Positions 47,440-60,000 of a stretch of DNA of 64,000 nucleotides are shown here, piece after piece. The stretch is from Neurospora tetrasperma FGSC 2508 (lineage: Eukaryota; Ascomycota; Sordariomycetes; Sordariales; Sordariaceae): NCBI RefSeq assembly GCF_000213175.1, contig NW_009799101.1, positions 4,106,594 to 4,170,593 on the forward strand, written 5' to 3'. The notes under the pieces are model-generated. The model saw only the letters and a program-made list of their open reading frames with translations. It was not told where the DNA came from and did no database searches. Made by a program: the position numbers and the translations under genes. Positions within the stretch are counted from its first letter, which is position 1. Every line of letters begins with the position of its first letter.

Positions 47440-48186
47440 TTATACAGCCATACCCTGCCCATGGTAAGGCGACCAGACGCCTCTCACACTGGGGTTCGTG
47501 CTGGTGACGGGCTTCTTGAACTTCTGGGGCTTCTCGCCGCTCGCGTCGCGGAGGAGCTCAGCCTTCTTGAGGACCTCGAGCGGCTCCATGTTGCGCACGC
47601 AAATGGCCTTGGTGCGCCCGTTGATGTAGTGGCCCATGAGGATCGGGTGCTTGGCGGGCCGGGGAGAGACGACAAACTCGATTTGCGGGTTGGCGGCGGC
47701 GAATTTGGGGAGGAGGGATTTGATGAAGCCGCTGGAGGAAAGAAGTGTTAGTGAAAGGGTCTGTCTGCAGAGGTCGCGAAGGGAGACTGGAGGGAGGGAG
47801 GGAGGGAAGAGAAAAAGGGCATGTAGTGGTGGATGGTCGGGGACGGCGGTATGGTCTCGAGATGTTGGGAGGATGTCGGTTTGGTTGAAGGTGTAGAGGT
47901 ATCGGTCGGTATTTGCGGAGGGTCTTCGATCGGGAATGAGGTTACGATGTCTATATTCGAAGAATCCTAAACGTACTTCATGCCCCGGGAGCTGCCGGCC
48001 CAGTCACTGTAGTGGATGTCCAACTTCTTGCACTGCAAGACGAATGCGCCGACGCCATTCTAGATACAAAACAATCAACGATTAGCATTTTTTTTTTTTC
48101 TTCTGATTAAACTGTTTAATTGCTCAGGCTGTGGTCTAACTTACACGGCCGGCAGAGGAGATCTGCGTCAATGCTTTTACCGTCAT
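47440..48186 (-). CDS. mitochondrial large-subunit ribosomal protein mL43 (MRPL51 family)
   Basis: Three exons (48186-48145, 48059-47977, 47731-47440) give 138 residues. The L51/S25/CI-B8 thioredoxin-like fold is visible: GVGAFVLQCKKLDIHYSDW, then a Gly/Ser turn (AGSSRGM), FIKSLLPKFAAANP, and IEFVVSPRPAKHPILMGHYING followed by KAICVRNMEPLEV. This matches mL43 (yeast MRPL51), a structural protein of the mitochondrial 54S subunit. The C-terminal extension ends PYHGQGMAV. Intron 2 (47976-47732) holds a GGGA microsatellite. The gene is divergent from U1-70K with 648 bases between the two starts. Confidence 0.9.
47789..47807. repeat. (GGGA)n microsatellite within the mL43 intron
   Basis: About four and a half AGGG units inside intron 2 of the mL43 gene. 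Confidence 0.85.
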
Positions 48187-48834
48187 TGTTGTGATGCTCT
48201 TCTTCTTCTTCGCCGCCGTCCTCGCCTTGCAACAAGTCCGAGTCCACCAGGGTTCATGATCCGGAGGGCGGGTGCGACTTGAACTTCTGCCAGACTCCCG
48301 CCCCGTCGCGCGCCGGCACGGCACTGGGGGGGGGACCCGCCCAACTGCAAAAGCGGTCGGCAGAATTTCACGCGATTGCACTCCTCCTTGGGTGTGTGCG
48401 TAGTGATAAGACGAAGCCGCACGGTCCCTCTTTCGCACTCCGTCGGTGGTCAAGCGCGAGAGCTGCCCAGCAAGAGCTCCAGTCGCTGCGAGGCTGCCAG
48501 GCAGTGGACGACACAACAACAGGCAGGGCCCTTTGCTGCTCCCGCCTCCCACCCTCTCTCTCTCTCTTCAGCTGTCCAAGCAAAGTCGCGAAAATGCGGT
48601 TTTGACCTTTCTCGCAAACCGACAACACCACATTATCGTCATCACAAGAATTGGCAAACAGTAACAGCGTTAAGCCTTATTGAACTGTTCTCGCCCGGCT
48701 TTCCGAACAGTGGATAAAACGACAGACGACCTACATTTCCTGGTTTCCGACATATCGATTTTATAATTCGACGACAGATAAGATCAACAAAAACACCACT
48801 TGACCAGCTACAACAGCGACAACGTGAAGCGACA
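48187..48834. promoter_or_regulatory. bidirectional promoter, mL43 and U1-70K
   Basis: 648 bases between two divergent start codons, so both promoters must lie here. A G9 run is near 48327-48335 and a CT repeat near 48554-48571. No other gene seen. Confidence 0.55.
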
Positions 48835-50530
48835 ATGACAGACCGGCTCCCGCCTAACCTCCTCGCACTCTTCGCGCCCCGGCCACCTCTGCGCTGGGTG
48901 CCGCCCTGCGATGTTGCTCCCGAAGAGCGCAAGTCGGCCTTCGTCACCCCCGTTGCCGACTTCCTTCCTGCCATGCAGGCCTACGAGCAAGAATACGAGT
49001 ACCATCCCACCGAGAGCTGGCTGGAGGCGCGCGACCGCAAGAAGCGCGAGAAGAAGGAAGCTTTGGAGAAGCTGTTGACCGAGGGTCCCAAGAATTGTAC
49101 GCGGCAAACCCCCAACGTTGCGCGCAGTTGTACTCGCTACTCCTTTACTTGATCATTATCTTGCTGTCATGCGGCTTGCTAACCGATGGCGTTTATCTGT
49201 AGACAACCCCAATGACGATCCCAACATCAGAGGAGATGCTTTCAAGACGTTGATAGTGGCGCGTCTTGACTACCGTGCTGATGAACAGGATCTCGAGCGC
49301 GAGTTCAGCCGCTACGGTCCCATCGAGCGTGTGAGTTTGCCAACCCCCCCCTCCTATATCATGATTACACAGCTATGTGTGTGTTAATTGACAAGAACTG
49401 ACACCAAAAAACAGATCCGTATCATCAGAGATACCCACGCCGATGAGAACCCAAACAAGAAGAAAAAGCCCCATCGTGGCTATGCTTTTGTCGTTTTCGA
49501 ACGCGAAAAGGACATGAGAGGTAATGACCAGCCCCCCTTGACCCCCCCTCTTCTTGACATTCAACCAGCACACACAGACAAGGAAACGCCCGCTGTCGGT
49601 GCTTTCTCTAAGCCCACAACCAGGACTCGAATGGCCCTCAAGCTTGCCTGTCCTGCGGAAACTTTTTCGTCTTCCCTCTATCCATTCATCTTCCACGTCG
49701 TATACCTTGAAAGGTAGTATTGTTTCTTCATGGTAAGGCCTTACTGACACCTGCGCCTGTGGCGCATGCGCAATCCAGCTGCTCTAGATGGCTGTGATGG
49801 CGCCCGTATTAAGGATCGCCGCATCAAGGTCGATGTAGAGCGAGGCCGCACGGTCAAGGGATGGAAACCTCGTCGTCTCGGTGGCGGTCTTGGTGGTCGT
49901 GGCTACACCAAGGCAATGCCTGCTAGGCCCATGGGTCCTGGTGGATTCGGCGGCCCCGGTGGCTTCCGCGGTGGTGGTTTCGGTGGCGGATTTAGAGGAC
50001 GCGACCGCGGCTTCAGGGGTGGTGGCGGCCCCGGCGGCGGCTTTGGAGGCGGTGATCGCTTCGGTGGACGTAGCGGTGGCGGCGGTTTTGGCGGCGGACG
50101 TGACGGCGGCCGTGGCTTCAGCGGCCCAGGTGGCAGCAGTTTCTCGCCTCCGTCGAATGCTCCCAATGGCCCCGGTGGTGGCTTCGGCGGCCGTGACCGT
50201 GACAGTCATCGTGACAGGGACCGCGATCGCGACAGCCGCAGGGACGGTCCTAGCGGAAGCAGCGGTGGGTACGGTGGGCGTGATGGCGGTCGCTCATATG
50301 ATGACAGATCTGGCGGCGGAGGTTTCCGCGGCGGCGAACGCAACGCTCGGCAGACTGGCAGCAACATGGAGCCCATCAGGCCTAGAGAACCCGGAGCCCC
50401 AAGGGAATCCAGAGATGGTGGGTATCACGGTGGCCGCGACTACGACAGGCCCAGAGATCACGACGACTCATCCAGGAAACGCGGGTACGACGGCGGATAC
50501 GAAGACCCCAGAAAGTTGCGGCGCTACTAG
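48835..50530 (+). CDS. U1 snRNP 70 kDa protein (U1-70K)
   Basis: Four exons (48835-49096, 49203-49330, 49415-49520, 49779-50530) encode 415 residues. The N-terminal U1-70K region ([19 protein letters not shown], then a charged helix [16 protein letters not shown]) wraps U1 core proteins. The RRM follows: RNP2 LIVARL near residue 102, RNP1 RGYAFVVF near 150, and the [19 protein letters not shown] tail that is diagnostic of U1-70K. It binds stem-loop I of U1 snRNA and helps choose 5' splice sites in the nucleus. The C-terminal half is an RGG-rich domain (many GGFGG and RGG units) followed by an RD/SR-like stretch ([18 protein letters not shown]). Intron 3 is 258 bases, long for this window. Confidence 0.94.
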
Positions 50531-52965
50531 ACATGATGGTTGCGAAACAGCATTGACAGACCTCCTAAGCAACAACAACATACTGGTCCGGTTTGTCTCG
50601 TGGTGGGTATCATCAGCCCCCTCTCACTGCTCTCAAGTTTCCACTCAGTATTATTCTTCCCTTTTCCTTCGACGATAAGGGTAAGCCACGATGATCACTT
50701 CTCACGTGTCATACTTGACTATGGACCGTGTCAACTATCCACGACCAGAAGAATAGTGGGAGGTATCCATATTCGAGACACTTGGTCGTCCAAAGCGGAT
50801 GTGATTATCTTTTCCGGTGGCTAAGGTAACCGCGTCATAGCGATTCAAAGAGCAATGGTTTGCATGCTCATCAGCCCAAGTCCGAATGGCAATCCGTCCG
50901 GCCTTCCGTTCAATCAGTCTATCAGTCACATCAGTCCAAAGACAACTGGAGGACTAGAATCCCAGGTGGCACTGGTGAGAGATTTCGTCAACGCATGCAC
51001 GGTGGTGTGGCGCCCGTCGCATACAACCTTGGCAACTTAGGACAGTACACTCAAAAGCGTTTCGCCATTGTCTTTTCGGGAGTAACAAGACATCAATCAG
51101 CATCCGTTGCAGGAAGGTAAAATCGAGGTAAAAAAGAACGAAAGCCAGTTGCTTTCCGCGCTTTCGATCCTATGTCCTCTCGCCTTTTTCTCTTTTTTTT
51201 TTTCTCTCACTTGTATCATATCAAGTTTTTGTTTAGCCCGTGTACTGTTGAATCAAAACAAAGGAGTAAAAGCACGGGTGGGTAGGTAGGAAAAGAACCA
51301 AAATGACATTGTTAGCGTAAAAGGTATGAAGTTGGTAAGCTTTTCGTTGTAGATTTGGATTTCTGAACTGTAGCATCATCATGTTTGGCTCTCTGAGTCC
51401 CAACCATTTTGAGAAGTGGGCGGCGTACTTGCTGGGTGTAGAGCGAGAAAGATGATCGAGGCACCTCTAGCATAATCCCGGAGCACAACCAGAAAACTTG
51501 TGCGTTTGTCAAACTTCGAGTAAGGAATGACAACTGACGGGTTTCGAAACTTGGTCGTGTTCTTTGAGTTTCGGCTCATGAATACCTACCTCTTGGTAGT
51601 CCACCCGAACTCTATAGGCACGAGTAGTCTCGATGTCTTTACTTTCTCGTTTTGCTCTCCCGACTTCATGAAAATTCAGGCCAGCCCCATCCATCACAGC
51701 TGATATTATCGTCGATGGTCGCATTCGTAAGTATCCTGCCGGGAGCTATTTCACCATGCTGTAAATAGCAACGACAAGTTTGGAACCTGCACCAATCCCA
51801 ACCCAAACGAAAGGGAAGCCTGTAACCATCCTCGGTACCCACCACGCAAGTGGAAAAATACCGGACCAGGTCTGTTCGAGCCAAGATGCTCACAACCACA
51901 AGTTTCTTTTCACACAGTAGCAAAAACGTATCAACAACAACTGTTTTCAAGACATTCAAAGTCAAAACGGGCCGTCTCAAAGTATGATACGTAGGTAGGG
52001 TGGATAAAGAAGAAGGACGAAAACAATAAACTGACGAAAAAAAGAGGAAGAAGTGTGTTTCATTTGATCGTTATCACTCGGATACCGGGAGTCGAACTAA
52101 CCCGAACCCGTGGCTGTTGAGAAATGCACACAATTATTATTGTTTTTGTAAGGAGGAGGAGGATGGGGAGGAAAGTGAGAGTCAACGACGATGTTACCGA
52201 TACAGCGTGTCCGATTTTGGAGAAAAAGAGAGAAAAAGGGAGAGGGGGAAAGAGGGGAGATGGGGTTATGAACTTGTAATACACTAGGAGTTCCTCACTT
52301 CAGCTACATAGCTGTAGCTCTTCACCTCGCCGACCTGTATGAACTTCTGAAGAGCCGGTAGGTAAGAAAGTATCATAGATATTACCTTGAGGTATCTACT
52401 CTGAACGCAATGGCTTGGGCTAGGGGGCACATTGACCGACTCCGGGATATTCTTCAAGGGATAGACGAGGTTCTGTTTCGTTGCTGGGTGTCACCAGATC
52501 CTGTAACACCCAATAGCCACATATGGTCACCACTGAAGAAAAAATTAACCGTGTTCACAGCAGAAAGTGAGTTATACAGCCCATTTATTTTGCGAGCTTT
52601 TCATATGCCTGTCCCTTTTCTCTCTAAAGACGCCTGGTAATACATAAACTAAGATGACCGGTTGTTTTATGTTCCCCAAAAGAAGAAGTTCCATACAAAG
52701 ATGGTATCATCGTAAACCTTTCCCTATGTAAAAACACGGAAACAAGCCAAGTAGTAAAAAACGAGAAATAATGACGTTTGCAAAAATTTGACCGGTCCCC
52801 TCCCCACACCCTCTTGTTGGGTCCCTCGATGTTGCGTTGTTGTGGTGGGGGTTCCCCTTCTCGCACGGCAGATTTTTTATATCATGGACCTTTCCAACCG
52901 CTTCGTCAAGTGCAACCACATACACACCGTCCCTCTTTTCAGGGTATCATTCATGAACACATCCC
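50531..52965. other. convergent intergenic region
   Basis: About 2.4 kb between the 3' ends of U1-70K and mrt4. No convincing gene, RNA or long repeat; A/G-rich runs lie near 52030-52260. Confidence 0.5.
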
Positions 52966-53827
52966 TTACTCGTCATCCTCCTCCATCTCCTCAGCACCAG
53001 CCTCACCAGGCTTCTCCAACTCGGTAACCTCCCCGCTCGCCGCGCTCCAGTACGCCAGCAGCTTGACGCGGAACTCGCTCAAGCAGATGCTGAACAGCTT
53101 CAGCAGCCTCGTCTGCCTGGAATCCAGCGTCTCGCCCTCCTTGCAGATAACGTAGTCGTCGCCCTCGCCGGCCTCGTCGCCCAGGCAGACCTTGCCCTTG
53201 ACCATGCGGGTGGGCATGCCCAGGCGGCGGAGCTCGGGCTCGAGCGTGTGGGAGACGGGCACGTCGTGCTCGGCGGGGACCTCGCCACCGGTCGAGTACA
53301 AGGGACCGGAGGGGATGGTGATGGTTCGCGTGGCGACGGAGCCGGCGCGCGCAAAGTCGACTTGTGTCAGGTTGACGAAGTAGTCCTTGATTTCCGAGGG
53401 GTCGCGGTTGGTGAAGATGAGGCCGACGGAGCCGGACAGGTACTTGGAGAGCTTGTCGAGCCCGTCGGCTTGGGCGTCCTCGGGGGTGGTGCCGAGGGCG
53501 CGGGCGGTGAGCTTGGTCTTGCCGAAGAAGATGCTGTAGTACGGGAAGAAGAAGAAGTCTTTGGTTAGTGATTGCGACTGCGATTGCGATGGAATTCGGT
53601 TACTGGGGAGTAGGAAGAAGGTAGAAGATAACATACCGGCAGTCATTCAGCTCCTTTCTGACATCCTTGAGGTAGTTGTTGCGCATGTTATCGATGCTGA
53701 AGACGAAGCAGTGCTGGTAGTTGGGGATGCATTCTCGGATGTTCTCAAAGAGCTTCTCCTTTTGTTCGCGGTTCTTCTTGGTGACCTGGGTGAGGTTGTA
53801 CACCTTCGCTCTCTTGGACTTGGGCAT
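52966..53827 (-). CDS. mrt4: Mrt4, ribosome assembly factor (uL10 paralogue)
   Basis: Two exons (53827-53637, 53533-52966) give 252 residues. The N-terminus [18 protein letters not shown], then [19 protein letters not shown], and [14 protein letters not shown] across the splice junction are the classic Mrt4 signatures. Mrt4 occupies the P-stalk site of the pre-60S particle in the nucleolus until it is swapped for uL10. The uL10-like domain continues through [12 protein letters not shown] and the G-rich insertion domain ([18 protein letters not shown], then [14 protein letters not shown]). As expected for Mrt4 and not uL10, the tail lacks the P-protein-binding helices and ends in a short acidic stretch (EEMEEDDE). 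The intron has a CTAAC branch site. Confidence 0.94.
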
Positions 53828-56800
53828 CTTGACGGTATGTGTGGGTGGTTATGGATGTAAAGATTACAAGAGATGAAGCGCACAATAACAATGCCGATAT
53901 AGAGACAGAACGGTGGCAAAGAAAAGATGGTTGCGGGTGGTGTAGATGCTTTTGGTTATGACAACTACCCAAATGAATCAAGAGTGGAAGTGGAATGGAA
54001 TCAGAATCACCAATTGATACGCAGGCGATTCAGACAGACAGGACGGGAGCCTCTGCCGTGCCGGCGGTGCTGTGGTGCAGTCGCCTATCGCTGACTTTTG
54101 TTTTTTTCTGCCGCGCGAAACTTTTGGGCGGTGAGCCATTGATAGGCTTTCCCCCACAATTGATTTTGGCAGGGCCCCACCCAAATGGACTGCGGCCAGC
54201 CTACCCCACCTTGAACTGTGCAGCCAGCATCCCTGTTGTTGTGTTTCCCCTGATGTGTCGACGTTGTTTGGAGATTCGTTTTTGATCGTTTCCTCTCGAC
54301 TTTTGACATTTTCTTGACTTCTTCTATCGATTATCACGGTAGACATGATTGGAACTTACGCTGTTTTCCTTTTCCATGCCGCCAACAAACAATCATAGGT
54401 CTAATGGAAACGCGCACCTCGATAGTCGACAACTCACAAGACTCATCCTCTGTTGTCCTCGGGCCTATGTAGCTCGCCTCATTTGCGCCTGTTGTCTTAG
54501 CTTGTAGGCTTCGACATGGACATCAAAGCTCTTCCTGACGGGGTCGACCTGGGAATCACCATACCGGAAGCTTTCAAACAAGTTCAGTGGATCTAGCTCA
54601 CTGTATTCCCGGAAAATTGAACAGTGTTAAAACAGCGCGGTTGCGTTATAGCCTTCGTCATGGGCTCACTTCCTCAGGTTTCACGAATGATGACTCCCTC
54701 CCGTTTGTCTGACGGATATCCGGGAGAAGGTGTGAGCTAATCTGGAGCAACCGGTATTGGCGTTTCGTCCCGCGGCTTCACAACGACGGTCAGGCCGTTG
54801 AAGACAAGACACCCGGTGGTTGCCATCAAACGACACGCCCGTGGACAGTACACGAATGTCAAGACAAAAAGAAGACGAGGTCCTCCTTTGATGTCAAGTG
54901 ATGCTGCCAAGGGCACCCGAATTCATTGCGTGAGAAGATGAGGCGCTGTCGGGAACGCAACCGGCCACCGATGGACATGATGATTTGTCGCCGTGTGATG
55001 TCAAGCCAAGTGTAGGGCTTAGTGCAAATCCGGGGAACGGGTTAAAACAACATAGGTACGTACCGACTTGAATGGCACGCAGCTAATGAAAAGTGTCTTG
55101 GTTTGGGCGATAAGGTAAGACAGCAGATAAACAACCTCGCACTTGGTGCGCCAATCGGTCGTTTCCTCTCCGATTTAAGAAGAGTTTGGAAGCTGCCAGA
55201 GAACTAAAGTCCCCCCAATCTTGACGGCGAGAGGTCTTTTTGATAGGTCGGTGGGTTGCACGCCGTGTGAGCCCAGCCACGCGGCAACCGCAATTTGCCC
55301 AAGTATCCCTTACCATGAGCCCCCCATTTCGACTGCCGGATCCTCACTTGTGTTGCGTGACTCATTCGCCGCGAATATGGAAAGCTTTTACATATTCTAA
55401 AGGTGTACTGGTAGTGTACACTACAGAGCCGGCGGTGGGGCTCAGATTAAAGTTGAAGTTGAACAGAGATTCGAGGCGCAGAACCATGTCAACAACCAGG
55501 TCCCCATGCCGGTGGCCTGGACCGTTTGGCCGATTGTTTGCTGGGCATGGAAAAGGCATCGGCCAGCAATGGGGACCGAACACCGACGATCCAGCAGACG
55601 GCAGCTTCTGGAATGTTTACAGCCAGCAGAGTATCGCTTATGATTGCCAGTCTGGGGTTGGCTTTGGCGATTCGGCGAAATTGGTAGCGGGTCGCATGCG
55701 GTGAACTTGGATGACCGAGTCCGAACACGTAGTGTAGTCATACGCGGAACCTGGTTGCCTGGCGAGAAAGGCTTCGGTGATGATTATGTTTCGGTGGTAG
55801 ATCTGCATTTGTACTCCACCTGAGATGGCAGCTGCATAGGCCGCCTATGTATTTCATCTTGAATCATACACTAGAGGTACGCTACAGATTCAACCCTTAA
55901 AAATCTGTTAGTGAGAGACCAGCAACAGGCATGGGATATCGGCGGTTCTATTGGGTCAGAGCGAGCCAGATCTGGATTGAAGGTGTCCCACCACCCACAC
56001 ACATCGTACCCAAAACTCAGAGGAAGCTCTTTGCATGTACCGATTTAACGGACTTTTACAGGGGGCAAACTTCCCTTGCGTAAGACGCTCAGCCAAAGGC
56101 AATGCCATGCGTTTGAGACATAAGGCTTTGACACCGGAATAAGTGCAAAACGCACTGCGGGATGAACAATATGTTATGCAGCATCCGACCCCCTAAATAG
56201 TAGCCTCAACGCTAGATTAGATGAGGCATGGGGAAAGGATGGAATTCAGGGACCAGCAGCTCCACCTCGTCCAGCCAGGGGAAACTGGAGATACCTTAAT
56301 GTTGTTGTTTACCATAGAGCCGACGAGTTTTTCTGTTACCTCCGGGATAGCCAGGCTTTATTCAGTGGGTCAGAGCCCCAGGGAAAGGGAGCCGATACGG
56401 GCCGTATAGAGAGAGACATGATTGGTGAAGCAGAGAGATGATGGAGGGCACTCAAGGTACCCATCGGTCGGTCGGGATCTTGACAGGGCCTATCGTCGGT
56501 TTGGGTTTGGTTGCTGTGCACACTAGCGTATGTACCTAGTGTAGGTATTGCCCGTCCCACGAAACTGGGGGCTCTCGGACTCTTGTATGATACCGCAGTG
56601 TACAGTATCTCCCGTCGGGGTGAGTTGGACGGGGAGGGTTGGGGGCACTTTCCTATTGCGGCCTGGCCGTCGGCGTATGTAATCGATTCAATCGATTCAG
56701 GTTCCTTCGACTTGTCACCGACACAGCCAAGAAGTGGTAATAATTACTTCTACCTGCTTCATCCCATCTCCTTGCCTGTTTTCTCTCCCTCCCCCTCTCT

Positions 56801-57095
56801 CTTATATAAGCCTTTATCCAGACACCGACGCTAGCCTCTCGAGGATCCCAATCCTTGGCTTCTGTCTTCCCTCCCTTCTCTGAATACATCGTGCCTCGTG
56901 GCTCCCCACCCCCACTTCACCTCGACAAAAAGTACGTACCAGGTACATCACCATCAAACGAAAGCTAGCCGAGTCGACAAGAGAGACGAGGCTTCAATAT
57001 CATTCATCGACCACTCGATACCAGGCTCTTCCATCATATAGCCAAGCTCGCTTTACTTGGTCACTGCAGTTACTCCCCCGCAAAGCCCTGTCAAC
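53828..57095. other. divergent spacer between mrt4 and the ABC transporter gene
   Basis: About 3.3 kb. The right end holds the transporter promoter with a CT-rich run and TATA box. A CTAGAGGTA word is at 55871. Open frames of 60-155 codons in the middle have no recognisable domain or consistent codon bias. Confidence 0.5.
56804..56810 (+). promoter_or_regulatory. TATA box of the ABC transporter gene
   Basis: TATATAA follows a CT-rich run (CTCCCCCTCTCTCTT) and lies 286 bases before the transporter ATG. This is a common fungal core-promoter arrangement. Confidence 0.5.
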
Positions 57096-60000
57096 ATGGC
57101 GGCGGGTAGCCTTTCCGAAAAGGAGGGAGAACCTTCGGCCCTCCCTGTCTCTAGCCATGGCGGTTCCACCAAGGGGGATACCATCCACAAACCCGATCCT
57201 CTTAGTCTCGAAAAGGCCGACACACAGGTCGTCTCGCCAAAGAAGTCGCTCGACGATGACCCCTACAAACACCTCCCCGAGAGGGAAGCCAAGATCCTCA
57301 AGGAGCAGGTCTTCACTCCCGACGTCAAGGTTGGCATTGCAACTCTCTACCGCTATGCCACGCGCAACGATCTGCTCATCATTGCTGTCTCGGCTATCTG
57401 CGCCATCGCTGCTGGTGCTGCCCTGCCGCTCATGACCGTCATCTTCGGTAACCTCCAGGGTACTTTCCAAAACTACTTCGCGGGGGTCACCACCTACGAT
57501 GACTTCACCGACGAGTTGGCGCGCCTGGTCCTCTATTTTGTCTATCTGGCCATTGGCGAGTTTGTCACCATGTACATCACCACTGTCGGCTTCATCTATT
57601 CTGGAGAGCACATCAGTGGAAAGATTCGTGAGCACTACCTCGAGAGCTGCATGAGGCAAAACATTGGCTTCTTCGATAAGCTTGGCGCCGGTGAGGTCAC
57701 CACGCGCATCACTGCCGACACCAACTTGATCCAGGAAGGCATTTCCGAAAAGGTCGGCTTGACGCTCCAGGCTCTTGCCACCTTCATTGCCGCCTTTGTT
57801 ATTGGGTTCGTCAGCTTCTGGAAGCTTACCCTCATCCTCTTGAGTACCGTTGTCGCCTTGACCCTTGTCATGGGCGGTGGTTCTCAGTTCATCATCAAGT
57901 TCTCCAAGCAGAATATTGCTGCTTACGCCGAAGGTGGCTCGGTTGCCGATGAAGTGATCAGCAGTGTTCGCAATGCTATTGCTTTTGGCACTCAGGACCG
58001 CCTGGCTCGTCGGTACGATGCTCATCTTACTCGCGCCGAGCACTTTGGCTTCAGACTCAAGGGTTCCATTGGTGTCATGGTCGCCGGCATGATGACGGTG
58101 CTGTATCTGAACTATGGCTTGGCCTTCTGGCAGGGTTCCCGCTTCCTTCTTAGCGGCGACACCGAGCTCCGCAAGATCCTTACTGTTATGATGAGTGTGA
58201 TGATAGGAGCTTTCAACCTCGGTAACATTGCCCCGAACCTGCAGGCTTTTGTCACCGCCTTGGGTGCTGCTGCTAAGATCTACAACACCATCGACCGTGA
58301 GTCTCCCATCGACTCCTCCAGCGAAGAGGGTGGCAAGCTCGAGAATGTCGTCGGTACCATCCGTTTGGAGAACATCAAGCATATCTACCCCTCCCGTCCT
58401 GATGTTGTTGTCATGGAGGACGTCAGCCTCGTTATCCCTGCTGGCAAGACCACTGCCCTTGTCGGAGCTTCGGGCAGTGGCAAGTCAACCATCGTTGGGT
58501 TGGTCGAAAGGTTCTATAAGCCCATTGAAGGAAAGGTTTACCTCGATGATGTCGATATTTCAACGCTCAATGTGCGTTGGTTGCGCCAGCAAATCGCCCT
58601 TGTGTCCCAGGAACCGACCCTCTTCGCTTGCACCATCTACGACAACATTCGCCATGGCTTGATCGGTACCAAGTGGGAGTCTGAGTCCGAGGAGCAGCAG
58701 CGCGAGCGTATCTATGAGGCTGCCCGAAAAGCCAACGCGCACGACTTTATTACCAGTCTTCCCGAGGGTTATGAGACCAATGTTGGCGAGCGTGGCTTCT
58801 TGCTCAGTGGTGGCCAGAAACAGCGTATTGCTATTGCCCGTGCTATCGTATCCGACCCCAAGATCCTGTTGCTCGATGAGGCCACTTCTGCTCTCGACAC
58901 CAAGAGTGAAGGCGTCGTCCAGGCCGCTCTCGAAGTTGCCGCTGAAGGTCGTACTACTATCACGATTGCCCACCGCCTGTCTACCATCAAGGATGCCCAC
59001 AATATCGTTGTCATGGCCCAGGGACGCATCGTCGAACAGGGCACCCACGCTGAATTGCTCGCGAAGCGTGGCGCTTACTACAGGCTCGTCACTGCCCAGG
59101 CTATTGCAGCTGTCAATGAGATGACGGCTGAAGAAGAGGCGGCGCTTGATCAGGAAGAGGAAGCGGCTCTTATTCGCAAGGCGACCCGGAACAGCCAAAA
59201 GGAAGGAGGAACTGCCGGCTATGTGGAGGATCCCGAAGATAACATCGCCGAAAAGTTGGACCGCAGCAAGTCGCAACAGAGCGTCAGTTCCGTTGCTATT
59301 GCCGCACGCAAGAAGGAAGAGCCCAAGGAGTACGGCCTGTGGACACTCATCAAGCTTATTGCTAGCTTTAACAAGAAGGAGTGGCACATGATGCTCGTTG
59401 GTATCTTCTTCTCGGCCATCTGCGGTGCTGGTAACCCTACTCAGGCTGTCTTCTTTGCCAAACTCATTAGCTCTCTGTAAGTTGCTGTCTCCCAGCTGTT
59501 TCTTTTGGCAAAATTGCTAACCGGTCATAGCTCTCGCCCCATTGTCAACGAAGAAATTAGAGCCTCCATCAAGTCGGATGCCTCCTTCTGGTGTCTGATG
59601 TACCTCATGCTTGCTCTTGTGCAGTGCCTCGCCTTCTCCGTCCAGGGCTGGCTCTTTGCCAAGTGCAGCGAACGTTTGATCCACAGAGTTCGCGACATGG
59701 CTTTCCGCTCCTTCCTTCGCCAGGATGTCGAGTTCTTTGACCGGGATGAAAACTCGGCGGGTGCGCTCACTTCGTTCCTAAGCACCGAAACCACGCACGT
59801 TGCCGGTCTGTCTGGTGTCACCCTCGGTACAATCATCATGGTTCTAACTACGCTCATTGCCGCTTGCACTGTCGCTTTGGCCTTGGGCTGGAAGCTTGCC
59901 CTTGTGTGCATTGCCACCATCCCCATCCTTCTCGGCTGTGGCTTCTATCGCTTCTGGATGATTGCTCACTATCAGCGCCGCGCCAAGAGCGCTTATGCTG

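Noticed and set aside
57000-58382. 460-codon open frame antisense to the ABC transporter
   Set aside because: It mirrors the coding strand of a clear ABCB protein. Strong C-ending codon bias removes antisense stops, and the translation is low-complexity Asp/Gly/Leu with no domain.
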